Assembly (NCBI GenBank): GCA_947629045.1
Contig: CANRCF010000005.1
Location: 1-64,000 of the forward strand
Source of the DNA: an uncultured Clostridia bacterium
Lineage (GTDB): Bacteria; Bacillota; Clostridia; TANB77; CAG-508
Length of the DNA stretch: 64,000 nucleotides
Direction: 5' to 3'
The position numbers were made by a program, and so were the translations under genes. Positions 36,221-49,100 of this stretch are shown in pieces (within the stretch, counting starts at the first letter, position 1; every line of letters begins with the position of its first letter). Under the pieces are notes generated by a model. It had not been told where the DNA came from. It was given only the letters and a program-made list of their open reading frames with translations, and searched no databases.

Positions 36221-36374
36221 GTGTTCTCCTCCTCTTTTTCATTTTTAGATAATATTTTATAATTTTATGTTTCTAGTTTCATAACACTAAATTACATTAT
36301 ATTATCTATTCGTTTTTTCTTACTTAGTATTATGAGTGTTATTTTTTATTATATTCATCGATTGTTATTATTTT

Positions 36375-36457
36375 CACACTCATGTATATAATAATTTTAT
36401 ACTATACTTAATTTTAATTGTCAATAAAATTTATATCATTTTAATTTAATTTTTTTC
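36375..36457. repeat. Direct repeat copy 2 (~83 bp)
   Basis: Matches 33389-33471. Confidence 0.85.
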
Positions 36458-36532
36458 ATTTTTCTACCATTTTAGTATTGAATTTATTTTGTTTTTGATA
36501 TAGTATTATAAGTAAGATTTTTATATACAAAA

Positions 36533-37432
36533 GTGGAGGAAAAAATGCCAAGAAAAGCAAAAGAAAAAGTAATTGAAAATATAGAAACAAAAGCTACAAA
36601 AAAAGCTAGTACGAAGAAAGCTACTGCAAAGGAAGCTACTGTAAAGAAGAAAACTTCTACAAAGACGGCTACTGCGAAAAAGACTACAACAAAGAAGACT
36701 ACTGCAAAGATAGCTCCTAAGGAAAAAACTTCTGCAAAAAAGACTTCTACTAAAAAGGTTCCTGCAAAAAAGACTTCTACTAAAAAAGCTGGTAAAAAAA
36801 CTACAAAAAAAGTTTCAAAAGTAAATAAAAAAAGTGTAATTTCAAATACTATTGGTGAATATTATGACTTGCCTACAAATTATGAACAAACACTTGTAAA
36901 AATATTGGCACAAACTCCTTCTATTTTGTTTGTTTATTGGGATGTTTCAAGTAAGGACAAGCAAAAACTAATCAAACAATATGGTGAAAATTTCTTTAAT
37001 GATACTACTCCTTATTTGTTAGTTATAAATAAAACTATGAATTATCAATTCGAAGTAGATATAAATGATTATGCTAATAGTTGGTATTTGCATATTCCAG
37101 ATAGTGACTGTGAATATGAAGTAACTTTAATGAGAAGAAATAAAGTTACAAAACAAAATGCTCAAAATAACATTTATATTACTTCTTCTAATGATATGCA
37201 AGCTCCTAATGACCATATTTTATTTGAAAAATTAGGTAAAACTGTTTTCTTTAAAAATGTAAAAACTAATCAAATTACTACAAAGGATATTTCATCTTTT
37301 GCATTTATGCGTAATATTGGAAAAATTTATAATATTTATGATTTATATAAAGAGATTTATAAAGGTGAGTTAAATGGAGATGAATTAGGTATTAAGCTTT
37401 CTTCCTCTCAATTCAGTTCAAATTTCAAGTAA
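36533..37432 (+). CDS. DUF4912 protein with Lys/Ala/Thr-rich histone-H1-like N-terminus
   Basis: KKTSTKKVPAKKTSTKKAGKKTTKK; ILFVYWDVSSKDKQKLIKQYG. Confidence 0.8.
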   Translation: MEEKMPRKAKEKVIENIETKATKKASTKKATAKEATVKKKTSTKTATAKKTTTKKTTAKIAPKEKTSAKKTSTKKVPAKKTSTKKAGKKTTKKVSKVNKKSVISNTIGEYYDLPTNYEQTLVKILAQTPSILFVYWDVSSKDKQKLIKQYGENFFNDTTPYLLVINKTMNYQFEVDINDYANSWYLHIPDSDCEYEVTLMRRNKVTKQNAQNNIYITSSNDMQAPNDHILFEKLGKTVFFKNVKTNQITTKDISSFAFMRNIGKIYNIYDLYKEIYKGELNGDELGIKLSSSQFSSNFK

Positions 37433-37531
37433 ACTTTATTTATAAAATTATTAAAATATAAAATTAATTTATGACCTGTCCCAAGTACCCCAAAAATGGG
37501 AAGATGGACCTGGTCCCGAGGAGAAAAAGCT

Positions 37532-39130
37532 ATGTCAAACCCTAAAGGATATGTTAGTTTTGTATTGCACGCACATTTACCATTTATTCATCATCCTGAA
37601 AGTGAAGATTATTTAGAGGAACAATGGTTATATGAAGCCATTTCAGAAACCTATATTCCTCTACTTACTAATTTTAAAAAGTTAGAGGAGGAAAAAGTTG
37701 ACTTTAGAATTACAATGTCACTTACTCCCCCTCTTTTAAATATGTTTGATAATAAGCTTTTGCAAGAGCGTTATATTAAGTATTTAAATACTCATATTGA
37801 GCTTGCTAAAAAAGAAATAGTTAGAACTAAGGATAATGTAAAAGAAAATGAGCTTGCTAAATATTATTTAAAAAAATATTCTAATGATTTAAAAGTGTTT
37901 AAAGAAATGTATCATTGTAACTTAATTGATGGTTTTAAACATTTTCAAGATATTGGCGTATTAGAAATTATAACTTGTGGTGCTACTCATGGTTATTTCC
38001 CTATTTTATATGTAAATGAGAAAACTATAAGGGCTCAAATTGCAGTTGGTGTACAAACTTATGAAAAGTATTTTGGGAGAAAGCCTCGTGGAATTTGGCT
38101 TCCTGAGTGTGGCTATGTTCCTGAATCTGATAAATATTTAAAGGAATTCGGTATTGATTATATTATTACTGAATCTCATGGCATTTTGTATGCAGACCCT
38201 ACCCCTATTTATGGTACTTTTGCTCCTATTGTTTCTCCTAATGGTGTTATTGCTTTTGGTAGAGATATTGAGTCATCTAGACAAGTATGGAGCTCTATAA
38301 ATGGTTATCCTGGTGATTTTAATTATAGAGAATTTTATAGAGATATTGGTTATGATGCACCTTATGATTATATAAAACCATATATCGCTTCTAATGGTGC
38401 AAGAGTTCATACTGGTATTAAATATTATAGAATTACAGGTAAAGATTGTGAAAAAGATTACTATAATTTGCAATGGGCACAAGATTCTATAAATATGCAA
38501 GCTGGACATTTTTTCGATAGTAGAGTTAATCAAATAAATAATTTAGTTCCAATTACTGAAAACCCTCCTATCATTTTATGTCCTTATGATGCTGAGCTTT
38601 ATGGACATTGGTGGTATGAAGGTCCAGACTGGCTATATGTTTTATTTAAAAAGATTTATTATGATAAGTGTAATTTCAAGTTAATTACACCTAGTGAATA
38701 TATTGATAAATACCCTAATATGCAAGTTTCTACTCCTTGCCGTTCTAGTTGGGGTGCAAATGGTTATAGCGAGGTTTGGCTTAACCATACTAATGATTAT
38801 GCTCACAAGCATTTGCATAATATCGGTGATAAAATGGTAGAGCTTGCTCAAAAGTTTGCAAATGAAAATGATAGTATTAAAATAAGAGCTTTAAATCAAT
38901 GTGCAAGAGAGTTATTACTTGCTCAAAGTAGTGACTGGCTATTTATTATTACAAATGGTACTATGGTTGATTATGCTAAAAAAAGAATAAAAGATCATGT
39001 TGGTAGATTTAACAAGCTATATGATGCTTTAATTAAAAATGCCATAGATGATATATTTATTTCTTTCTTAGAAGACATTGAAGAAAAAGACTGCATCTTC
39101 CCTGAAATTGATTACAAAATTTATATTTAA
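37532..39130 (+). CDS. GH57 family (DUF1957) glucan branching enzyme-like protein
   Basis: GYVSFVLHAHLPFIHHPE, GIWLPECGYVP; internal ATG with GAGGAG RBS preferred over 37496. Confidence 0.87.
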   Translation: MSNPKGYVSFVLHAHLPFIHHPESEDYLEEQWLYEAISETYIPLLTNFKKLEEEKVDFRITMSLTPPLLNMFDNKLLQERYIKYLNTHIELAKKEIVRTKDNVKENELAKYYLKKYSNDLKVFKEMYHCNLIDGFKHFQDIGVLEIITCGATHGYFPILYVNEKTIRAQIAVGVQTYEKYFGRKPRGIWLPECGYVPESDKYLKEFGIDYIITESHGILYADPTPIYGTFAPIVSPNGVIAFGRDIESSRQVWSSINGYPGDFNYREFYRDIGYDAPYDYIKPYIASNGARVHTGIKYYRITGKDCEKDYYNLQWAQDSINMQAGHFFDSRVNQINNLVPITENPPIILCPYDAELYGHWWYEGPDWLYVLFKKIYYDKCNFKLITPSEYIDKYPNMQVSTPCRSSWGANGYSEVWLNHTNDYAHKHLHNIGDKMVELAQKFANENDSIKIRALNQCARELLLAQSSDWLFIITNGTMVDYAKKRIKDHVGRFNKLYDALIKNAIDDIFISFLEDIEEKDCIFPEIDYKIYI

Positions 39131-39984
39131 TGTATAAACTTCGCACTATTAAGCAGTTTATAAGTTTTACATATATTGCAATCAGTACAAATTGAAACTC
39201 TATCTTCAAAAATTAACTTTATTGTATTTATAAACTCATCTTCTTCGCTAATTAAATGGATTTCTATTTTGTTTGGAAGTAAATTTAACAAAGTATTTAA
39301 CGCAAAGTCATTTGATGAAAAAGTTATATCTGATAAATACTGAGCATTATAAATGTTTTCTGAAACAGATACTATATTTTTTTGCTCATCTAACAAAATA
39401 GATTCTCCATTAACATATATCAAGTGTATTGTTTTTTGTGAAGGTAATTTTGAATTTACATATATTTTAAGCAAGTCAATAAATTCTGTGTATTCTCTTT
39501 CTATTACGAATTGATTGACTGCGCTATCTACTATATAATCTAAAACTTTAAAATATTCTTTTAGTCTAAAATAAACAAATCCATCTAATATTATGCTTTT
39601 GTTTTCTTCTAGATATTTTTTTACTTCTTCTTTTATATATTGCTCTTCTTCTATTTTTTCAATATATTCTTCTGTATCTAAAAGTCCCATACAATTTTCT
39701 AAAATTTTATTTTTCTCATATTCATCAAAATAAAAATAGTTATAGTTTATAAGCTGTTTCATTATTTTTTCTTGATAAAACGTAATTATAGCTTCTTCTA
39801 TTATATTAGATAAAAATTCAATAAATTTTGAATTTTCTTTTCCTTGATAGTGAATAATAATATTATTATATATTTTAAATTGCTTTTTTGTATAAGCAAG
39901 ATTTTCAAAATCTTCATTTGAAATTCTGTTTAGTAGATAATCTAATATTTCTATATTGTTAGTTTTTACGCAAATTGATTTCAT
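39127..39984 (-). CDS. ytxC: YtxC-like sporulation protein
   Basis: Overall YtxC-like pattern incl. DGFVYFRLKEYFKVLDYIVDSAVNQFVIEREY. Confidence 0.75.
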   Translation of the reverse strand: MKSICVKTNNIEILDYLLNRISNEDFENLAYTKKQFKIYNNIIIHYQGKENSKFIEFLSNIIEEAIITFYQEKIMKQLINYNYFYFDEYEKNKILENCMGLLDTEEYIEKIEEEQYIKEEVKKYLEENKSIILDGFVYFRLKEYFKVLDYIVDSAVNQFVIEREYTEFIDLLKIYVNSKLPSQKTIHLIYVNGESILLDEQKNIVSVSENIYNAQYLSDITFSSNDFALNTLLNLLPNKIEIHLISEEDEFINTIKLIFEDRVSICTDCNICKTYKLLNSAKFIH

Positions 39985-40177
39985 TTGATGCTTTAAGTCT
40001 CCTTTCTTTTTTCCTTTTATATTATCTACTAAAATGTCTTTAGCTATACATATTTTATTCTATCTTACATCAAATGGTAACATGTTCCAAACTTTATTTT
40101 TCAAATTAATTTACATAATTTTATATTGTTCTATTTCATTAATAAAAATAAAAAATTCTAATATTTACTCATAAAAA

Positions 40178-40221
40178 TGAACCCTACTTGTTAAACTTTT
40201 TTGTCTAACAAGTAGGGTTCA
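40178..40221. terminator. Long perfect hairpin
   Basis: tgaaccctacttgtta...taacaagtagggttca. Confidence 0.6.
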
Positions 40222-40379
40222 CAGCATTGTCTACCAATTTTGGTTCACTTCAAAATTACCTTGACTCTTTAAATAATTTTTATAAATATACTTTTCTTTA
40301 TATTATTGTACATAAATAATTTTTATGAATATGCTTTTGTCTTTATATTATTTATATATACTTAAATCAATTTTACATA

Positions 40380-41018
40380 CTATTGTTTTTGGTTTTCTAA
40401 TTTAGCAGTTACAACTGTAAGTGTAACAATATATGCTAAAAGACCAACTGGCATTATCCAACGTCCTATTGGAAGCCTTGTGATTGCCAATACACTTAAA
40501 ATAAATGCTTCTACTGCTAAGATTGATACTACATATAATGCTAAAACTTTAAATATTCCTTGTTTTCTATAACGAACTAAAACATATACTAAAATTGTAA
40601 TAATGCTAATTGCTATTGGCAAAATGTATGGTGTTAAAACGCTTGAAAGTTTAATTTTTGGTTGTTCTGTTATTGTAATATCTTCTGCTTTATTTTCTAA
40701 TTCGTATTTTTCATTTATTTTAGTATTTAACTCTTCTTTCTTTTCTGTTAAATTTTCTATTTCATTATAATCTTGTTTTATTGTAACAGCCACCATATCA
40801 TCATAATATTCTACTCTCTGTACAATTGTTCTTACATTTCCAAAAACCTCTTGTACAATTTGCTTAATATCTTCATTTTCAAAACTCTTTCCTATATATA
40901 TGTCAATTCTTGTATTTTTGCTATATGGTATATCTGCTTCTAGCCCCATAACGCCAACAATAATTCCACCTATTATAATTACTAAAATCATTAACCCATA
41001 AATAATTTTTTTATTCAT
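40380..41018 (-). CDS. secF: Truncated/divergent SecF-like protein
   Basis: Position downstream of secD; TM topology; VRYRKQGIFKVLALYVVSILAVEAF. Confidence 0.55.
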   Translation of the reverse strand: MNKKIIYGLMILVIIIGGIIVGVMGLEADIPYSKNTRIDIYIGKSFENEDIKQIVQEVFGNVRTIVQRVEYYDDMVAVTIKQDYNEIENLTEKKEELNTKINEKYELENKAEDITITEQPKIKLSSVLTPYILPIAISIITILVYVLVRYRKQGIFKVLALYVVSILAVEAFILSVLAITRLPIGRWIMPVGLLAYIVTLTVVTAKLENQKQ

Positions 41019-41102
41019 CTCTTTACCTCTTTTTCTTTATCTGCTTTTGGTTTCATATTCTAATGTGCTTATTATATTTTTATAATATTTTTTCACATTT
41101 TG

Positions 41103-42458
41103 TTAATTGTTCTTTGTACATGATACAATTAGTGTTCTTGTAACTGCTAAATTATATAATACTATAATTAAAATTCCCCAGAACATTGCCATTCCAAAGC
41201 TATAAATTGGAAGCCAATTTATAAAACATAAAATGACAGATGTAATTGCTACTGGAATTAAAATAAATATTGCTTTTAAAGTAGCTATTTTAAATGAATT
41301 AGAAACACTTTCTGCATCATTTTCTTCATTATTCTTAATTAAATTTAATAGGTAAACAATAAAAATGTAGTTTAATATAACTGCTATTATTATTCCTGTA
41401 ATTCCTTCTAATGTTAAAACAACATTAAAGAAACGTACTGCTAATAATAATACTGCAACATAACCAATAAGTGATAAAACACATATAAATCCATTTTTCT
41501 TGTAGCGTAATATTAAATATACTGCACCAATTAGAGCAATTACCGCCATAACTATCATAGGAATATAGAAGGTTTCTAAGCTCAAATCTGATTTAACATA
41601 ACGATTTTCTTCTATTTTATAGCTAATTGGTAATGTTTCTGTATTTAATAAAACTGCTATATTTGAAGCTTCTCTAATATAACTATTTATACTTTCTGCT
41701 GAAGTAGATGCTGAACCTATTGCTAATTGCATTACACCATTTGAAATTTCACTTTCAAAATAAGTGGTTGTTAATACTGTGTCATCAACCTTTAAATCTA
41801 CAGTTTTAGTAATATCTTTTCCTTCTGCATCTAGTGTTTTTACATAAGTATTTGTAATGTCTTTTAATATTTCTGCTCCCTCTTTATCAAATTCTATAAC
41901 TAGATAGATGGTTACACCGCTTGTCCCACTACCACTTGCTACTTGTACATTCAACAAGTTCTTACTTGTTAATAATTCATTTCCATTTTCGTCTGTAATA
42001 GAAAGGTAGCCTTTTGGTGTAATATATTGTGCAATTATGTCTGTATTACTATTTTCAGGTATTTGTAAGAATATATCACCTGTGCTTTCATTTAAACGAA
42101 GCGTGTAATCTGATACAGACATCTTGTCTAATCTATCTATAAAAATCTTTTTTGAATTAATATAATTTTCTTTTGTTAGAACTTCATCAGGATTAATTGG
42201 TTCTTGTTTAGTTGTAGTTCCTTCTCCTGCTTCATCTACAACATTTCCATCTTTGTCATAAATAACATCTTTTGTATCTTTATTTGGTATAAATTTGAAT
42301 GTTCTTCCACCTGTTAAATCCATTCCTAGTAGGTATTCTGGTAAAATGTTTTCTACAAATTTTGTATTTTTAACAAAAATTCCTCCAAATGATACAATTG
42401 AAATTAGAACAATTATTAAAATCAATAAAACTACTTTTAGCTTTTTTTCTGTTTTCAA
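41103..42458 (-). CDS. secD: Divergent SecD
   Basis: LLGMDLTGGRTFKF; RLDKMSVSDYTLRLNESTGDIFLQIP; C-terminal TM block. Confidence 0.8.
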   Translation of the reverse strand: MKTEKKLKVVLLILIIVLISIVSFGGIFVKNTKFVENILPEYLLGMDLTGGRTFKFIPNKDTKDVIYDKDGNVVDEAGEGTTTKQEPINPDEVLTKENYINSKKIFIDRLDKMSVSDYTLRLNESTGDIFLQIPENSNTDIIAQYITPKGYLSITDENGNELLTSKNLLNVQVASGSGTSGVTIYLVIEFDKEGAEILKDITNTYVKTLDAEGKDITKTVDLKVDDTVLTTTYFESEISNGVMQLAIGSASTSAESINSYIREASNIAVLLNTETLPISYKIEENRYVKSDLSLETFYIPMIVMAVIALIGAVYLILRYKKNGFICVLSLIGYVAVLLLAVRFFNVVLTLEGITGIIIAVILNYIFIVYLLNLIKNNEENDAESVSNSFKIATLKAIFILIPVAITSVILCFINWLPIYSFGMAMFWGILIIVLYNLAVTRTLIVSCTKNN

Positions 42459-42602
42459 TTTAGTTTCCTCCCTATGTTTTGATTTAAGCTTTATTAATTT
42501 AAATTACTTTATATATTTGAAGCTTAAATATATATACTGTTATTTAAATAATTAATATCGCTTGTACAATTATGTTCTTTTAAAATTTTATATTAAATTT
42601 AA

Positions 42603-42655
42603 AAAAATAGCAACTATTTTATGGAAATTTTTTTCCAAAATATTGCTATTTTTTC
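42603..42655. terminator. Hairpin
   Basis: aaaaaatagcaactatttt...aaaatattgctatttttt. Confidence 0.55.
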
Positions 42656-42718
42656 GACATTTAAATTTATCTTTTATCATGTATTAATTTTAATTATGTG
42701 TCGAAGCATTACTTATTT

Positions 42719-43132
42719 TTATTTTCTATACAAATTTACACCTATAATTCCGCCTACCATTCCAGTCAATATTCCTACTATTAATACAATTAGTGAATTT
42801 AGCGTTATAGAAAAACCTACTAAACACATACTTGATGTTATATATAAAGCTATTACATATATTAGCCCTACTATTCCACCATTTAACAAACCATTTTTTC
42901 TGATTTTTCTAACACTAACCATACTACCTATTAAAATACTAATTCCTACAATTACTGTAACAACTGGTATTATTGTGCTTTCTGAAATATCTGTATATGT
43001 TAATACAAGTGCATAAATTAATAAAAATACAATAGAAAGTATAATAGCAAAAACGCTTCCTTTTATAATTCGAATAATATTTTTCTTAACTTCACTTTCT
43101 TCTGTTGTGATATTTTGTATTGTATTTGTCAT
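42719..43132 (-). CDS. TIGR04086-like membrane protein
   Basis: Four TM segments; position in tgt-sec cluster. Confidence 0.7.
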   Translation of the reverse strand: MTNTIQNITTEESEVKKNIIRIIKGSVFAIILSIVFLLIYALVLTYTDISESTIIPVVTVIVGISILIGSMVSVRKIRKNGLLNGGIVGLIYVIALYITSSMCLVGFSITLNSLIVLIVGILTGMVGGIIGVNLYRK

Positions 43133-43146
43133 AGGCTTTTCCTCCT

Positions 43147-43203
43147 AAAAATAGTTCTTTTTCTAATTTTATGTGTAATTATTAGAAAAAGAACTATTTT
43201 TTA
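43147..43203. terminator. Hairpin
   Basis: aaaatagttctttttctaat...attagaaaaagaactatttt. Confidence 0.7.
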
Positions 43204-43210
43204 TTACTAT

Positions 43211-45759
<2,549 letters not shown>

Positions 45760-46050
45760 TTAAGCTTAAATTGGGCTAAAAAAAATAATTGAGGTTTTGA
45801 GTTTTTGAAAATTACTTCTAACTATTTTTTAACCTTTTTTCTTTATTTGGTTAATTATACGGTATTTTTAAGGGAGTGTCAATATATATGCAGTTTTTAC
45901 ATGATAATTTGCATTAATATTGACTTTTATTATAAAAAATAGTAAAATTATAACATATTTTATAAAATATATTTATATGTTTTAGCTTATCTACCTAGTT
46001 GTAGAATAAGAATCCGACTTTCTGATAGAATGTCGGCTTTTTTATTTGAA

Positions 46051-46086
46051 GAATAGTGTTATAACATTGTGCTATAACACTATTTT
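46051..46086 (-). terminator. Hairpin downstream of B1
   Basis: aatagtgttataacattgtgctataacactatt. Confidence 0.7.
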
Positions 46087-46130
46087 TATTTTTTTAATTG
46101 TTTACTTTAAATTTTATGTTATTATTAGGC

Positions 46131-49100
46131 TTATTGGGCTTGATAAGCTTCAAATGAAATAGTATATTCTTGAGGTATTCCTCCTTTAAGCACATAACCG
46201 TCCATTAAATTAATTTTTACTGTTAAAGTAACATTTTTCAAATCCTCATTTTTCATCAAATATGGGATTTCCATTCCTTTAACTGCAACGGCCGGCAATA
46301 TTTTATTAGTCATCGTACTCTTATAATTGTTTTCTGAAATATCTGCATAAGTTAGCGTAGCCTTACCACTCGCTGATCCTCCAGCTATTATATCTATTGA
46401 TTTTACGCCCGTATTAGACTGGTTACACCTAGTATGAGAAGTCTCCTTACAAGTACTATGATCTAATAAAGTTCTCAAAGCGTCAAATATACCTGTACCG
46501 CTAGTTAAAGCAAGCATCTCTCTAGAATTCTTATATTGTACAGTTACATTTTTTGGATTTTGTGCATCTACAGAAACTACATACTTCGTCTTACCGTTTA
46601 TACAACCCATTGCAGTAGTCCCTAGAGTAGAAATATCTAGCACTTCTTCAAATTCGACTTCAAATGTATCTGTATCGTCTTCTTCGTCCCATACTGCTGT
46701 TTCTTCATTCAATACAGTTTTTACTGTAATTTTTTTACCAAGTAAATTAGAAAAATCTAATTCATCCAAAGTAGTTGTTAAATCTGAAGTAGCTCTTGCT
46801 GGCATAACGGCTTGAGGCTCTGTTGTTAGTGCTGTAAATAATTCTGTAATTTTTTCATTATTACTACCTTCTTGATGTTCCTCATCAATAAAGAAATCAT
46901 ATGGCTTATCATTATATGTGACTGTCATTTTCTCTACTTCTTCATTCTGTAATCCTGTTTTGAATACTTGTGATAAAGCTGTATTTTCTAATAAGTCACT
47001 TACTTTTGCAGAACTAGTATCTTCAACACCTATTATAAATTTATTTTCGCCACTATTATCTTTTATTGTTGAAAAACCCGTTTCTTCAATTTGACCGTCT
47101 CCATCACTTAATGCTTCTTGTATTTTGTTAGTTGCATTAAATACTTTGTACCATTCGGCATTTAGTGTAAAATCTTCAGTTACTGGTTCTTTAAAAGTGT
47201 ATTCTTCACCAGCTTCTTTAGCCCATTGTTTAAATTTATATTCTCTTCCGTCTTTATTATCTACTTTAGTTGTTAGTTCCACATCTATAGCATCTTTGCT
47301 CATTGGAAGTCCTTCGTCCACTATAATATTTTCAGTTTGTTCTCCACTTCCGTTGTCATATTTTACTGTAACTTTTCTTGTATCTCTTTCAAATTTTATT
47401 TCATATGTTTCTGTGCGTGTTCCTTCAGTACCAAATTCAAATCCTTCACTTAATGTTACTTCTAGTTCAAATTTAGTTCCATTTATTAAGCAATTGTTTG
47501 TTGCTGATTCCCAAGAGCATGTTCCGTCTGTAGTATCTTCACAACATTCTCCGCCACCGCAAGTGCATATTTCTGCCCAGTTTTCTTGTAGCCAAGCTTC
47601 AAGAAGGTCTGCAGGGCTTGTAGCAACTTCACTTACTGCTTTTAAACTTACTTCAGATAATGGTTGTTTTAATGTGATAGATTTTCCTTGATTTTCTCCA
47701 TAGTATAATACAATTTTTTCTATTCTTTCATCTGAAAGTAACTTCATAGCTGTAACTATTATATTAGTATTTGTTCCTTTTAATTCTGATAACTTTTGAC
47801 TACTTGTAGTTGGTGTGACTGTTACTGTTTCATCAGTACAACTTATTTTATAGCCAGAAATTGTATTTTCTGATATAACTTCTTGTGCTAATTTGTCTGC
47901 TTCAATAACATCAAAGAATTTAACTGTGTATGCTTCTGTATCTTCTTTTTCCTCACTTTGTGTTGCATTTTCTGTATTTAATTTAACTGTTACTGTAAAT
48001 TCTCTTCCTGCTAATACATCTAATTTCACTTCTTTCCAATTGCCGTTATCATCTGTAGTATTAGTTATTGCTTTTAAGAATGCTTTTATTTTATCTTTGA
48101 TAGTTGTTTCAACATCATCGTTAGTAAGGTCTGATGTACTAAATTCAAATGGTTCATCGTCCTTTCCTACTTCTTTGATTGAAATAGAATCAACATAGTT
48201 TACATTAGCTGCTACATAAGCAATTAATTGTTCTTCCAACTCTCCAGCTATTGTTTTAATATTATCAAATGTTTTAGTATTATCTAAAATAGTTACTTCT
48301 AAATTATTACTTTCAGCATCAAATTTTACTTTTGCAATGCCTTTGGTTTGTTCATGTGTATTTACTGCTGTTGCAAAGAACTGTACTTCATTGTCTACAC
48401 TTACAACTTTTAACCAATGTGCTTCTAATGTAATGTTGTAATAAACTGTATCATTTTCAAAATTGAATTTTTTATCCGTACTATCTGCATTTTTCTTATC
48501 TTTTACATACCAACCTTCTAAAACGTAACCTTCTCTTGTTACATTTTCTGGTGGTGTTATTTTTCCTGGTGTTGTTAATGTTTTAGGTGTTTTTGTACTC
48601 TCCTCTGGATCCTCTTTATCATTATGGTCAAATGTAACTGTGATGTCATCTCCTGTAAATTTAACTGTGTATTCTCTTGTTGTTGTTCCGTCATCTTTTA
48701 GTTGTACTCCATCTGCTAATTCTACTGTTACTTTTACTATTTTGCCTACCAAGTCACTATTATATGGTGGATATTCTTCTGTTATCTCTCTTCCAAATAC
48801 TTCAGCAAAATGTTCTGATACCCAATTAATTATTTCATCACTATTTATATCACCTGCTAAATTGATTACTAAATCTTCGTCTATGTTTTCAAATGATAAT
48901 GTAATTGTCTTTATTTCGTTTGTTGCTTTTACTGCATCTAAAGCATCAAAAACGTCTGTATCAGTCATTTCAAAAATTTTTTGTGATCTATCATTTACTT
49001 TTACATTTACCTCTTCTTTATTTTTATCATATGTAGATGTAAAATAATCTGTGCCAATAGCTTTACTTAATTTGTCTACCCAATCGTCTAAATCTAGTAC

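Noticed and set aside
37472-37531. GC-richer tract gacctgtcccaagtaccccaaaaatgggaagatggacctggtccc before GH57
   Set aside because: Partly palindromic and possibly a REP remnant, but no second copy in the window; the upstream ATG at 37496 is judged a spurious start.
46010-46045. Hairpin ccgactttctgatagaatgtcgg as regulatory RNA
   Set aside because: Simple terminator-like hairpin; no riboswitch consensus recognised.
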